This document shows positions 7,909 to 8,797 of a DNA stretch of 8,797 bases, piece by piece. The position numbers and the translations under genes were made by a program. Numbering within the stretch: the stretch's first letter is position 1; every line of letters begins with the position of its first letter. The notes below the pieces were generated by a model. That model was not told the origin of the DNA and searched no databases. It saw nothing but the letters and a program-made list of their open reading frames with translations. The stretch is from Halomonas sp. (GTDB taxonomy: Bacteria; Pseudomonadota; Gammaproteobacteria; Pseudomonadales; Halomonadaceae). Location of the stretch: contig PWIZ01000374.1 of assembly GCA_003560175.1 (NCBI GenBank), positions 1-8,797 of the forward strand, given 5' to 3'.

Positions 7909-8797
7909 GTGAGCAACCAGAACAGTGTGATCGCCTTCTACGACGAGCGCATGCTGGCCCATGAACCTGACATCGAGGTGCCGTTCCTTCCGGGGCGGAT
8001 GGATAAGCGCATTCGCTCGCTGCTCTCGGGGCTGGGCGTGCCCTGGCACTATCCGGAACACCCCGCCAGGCTGACCGCCATCCGCCATCTCCTGGAGCTG
8101 GAACCGGTGCCCGGCGTGACCTTCGAGGCCGGCATGGCCGCAACACGCGAGCAGCTGGCACGGGTCCACACCCTTACCTATCTCGACCACATCTCCCAGC
8201 TACGCGGAGAGAGCGCCTGGCTGGACGAAGACACCACGGCGGTGTCACCCGGCAGCGTCGAGGCCGCCGAAGTGGCGGCCGGCACGGCCATTGCCGCGGT
8301 GGAAGCGGTCATCCAGGGTCGGGCGGAGAGCAGCTTCGCGCTGGTGAGGCCGCCTGGCCACCACGCCGAGCCGGTTCGCGCCCGGGGCTTCTGCCTGTTC
8401 AATAATGTGGCCGTGGCCGCCGCCCACGCCCGACTGGCGCTGGGCTGCGAGCGGGTGATGATCGTCGACTGGGACGCCCACCATGGCAACGGCACCCAGG
8501 ACATCTTCTGGGCTGACCCGGATGTGCTGTGCTTCGATATCCACCGCGCCGCGCCCTTCTACCCTGGCACGGGGACCCTCGAGGAGATCGGGGTGGGCCT
8601 GGGAGACGGCACCAATATCAATATCCCGCTGCCTGCCGACGCCGGTGACGTCGCCTACCTCAAGGCCTTCCGCGAAATCCTGATACCGGCGGCGGAGTGG
8701 TTCAAACCCGACCTGATACTGGTCTCGGCAGGGTTCGACCCCCACACTCATGATCTGGCGCTGAATGTCTCCTATGACGGCTTTGCCGCGATGACTA
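7909..8797 (+). CDS. Class II histone-deacetylase-like amidohydrolase, 3' end outside window
   Basis: Zinc-dependent deacetylase-family enzyme; bacterial members act on acetylated lysines, acetylpolyamines or other amides, and the substrate here is unknown. The first 296 codons are visible. RPPGHHAE carries the paired catalytic histidines (H151, H152). DWDAHHGNG supplies zinc ligands D189 and H191, and SAGFDPH the third, D277, in the same order as D178, H180 and D267 of human HDAC8. GFCLFNNVAVA and FYPGTGT are also family features. The active-site tyrosine region lies beyond the right edge. About 50 residues precede the usual HP.R motif (HPARL at 51). The GTG at 7909 is the start because an in-frame TGA lies just upstream at 7903-7905; GGAG (7897-7900) sits 8 bases before it. 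It follows the FrnE-like gene by 64 bases. Confidence 0.93.
   Translation, partial: MSNQNSVIAFYDERMLAHEPDIEVPFLPGRMDKRIRSLLSGLGVPWHYPEHPARLTAIRHLLELEPVPGVTFEAGMAATREQLARVHTLTYLDHISQLRGESAWLDEDTTAVSPGSVEAAEVAAGTAIAAVEAVIQGRAESSFALVRPPGHHAEPVRARGFCLFNNVAVAAAHARLALGCERVMIVDWDAHHGNGTQDIFWADPDVLCFDIHRAAPFYPGTGTLEEIGVGLGDGTNINIPLPADAGDVAYLKAFREILIPAAEWFKPDLILVSAGFDPHTHDLALNVSYDGFAAMT

Noticed and set aside
7237..8190. Minus-strand open frame across the FrnE-like and deacetylase genes
   Set aside because: It crosses two clear plus-strand genes and their gap, and its Arg- and Pro-rich translation is typical of antisense GC-rich DNA.

Overview
The window is GC-rich, densely packed bacterial DNA. Gene content and protein sequence suggest a gammaproteobacterium, most likely Halomonas or a close relative; this is judged from the look of the proteins, not from a search. 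Five genes on the minus strand form an iron-sulfur cluster assembly (SUF) operon. An unrelated group of genes lies on the plus strand to its right.

Minus strand, read right to left. A small zinc-ribbon protein of the YjdM/PhnA type (5602-5255) is followed by a 221-base gap. An Rrf2-family, IscR-like regulator (5033-4569) then leads sufB (4500-3058), sufC (2974-2222), sufD (2225-879) and sufS (853 to beyond the left edge). SufB, SufC and SufD make the scaffold complex and SufS supplies sulfur from cysteine. The regulator, which probably senses clusters through three cysteines, would set expression. Directly in front of it is a good sigma-70-type promoter (-35 TTCACA, 17-base spacer, -10 TAAAAT). 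Its -10 and most of its spacer lie inside a 25-base sequence matching 19 of 25 positions of the E. coli IscR type 1 operator consensus. A Fur-box-like sequence sits about 100 bases further upstream. This predicts autorepression by the cluster-loaded regulator, possibly with iron input.

Plus strand. From 5741 come an atypical short-chain dehydrogenase/NDUFA9-like NAD(P)-binding protein (5741-6649), the wreck of a metal-efflux-type permease (6705-7209), a DsbA/FrnE-like thiol oxidoreductase (7206-7844) and the first 296 codons of a class II histone-deacetylase-like amidohydrolase (7909 to the right edge). The permease remnant is spread over three reading frames. It has lost most of its first half, including the stretch where relatives carry a CSCG motif, yet its start region, ribosome binding site and terminal ATGA overlap with the next gene are intact. 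The decay therefore looks recent.

No RNA genes, insertion sequences, CRISPR arrays or phage features were seen. I find no convincing wholly new system. The points most worth a second look are the operator-promoter arrangement of the suf operon and the decaying permease coupled to an intact thiol oxidoreductase.
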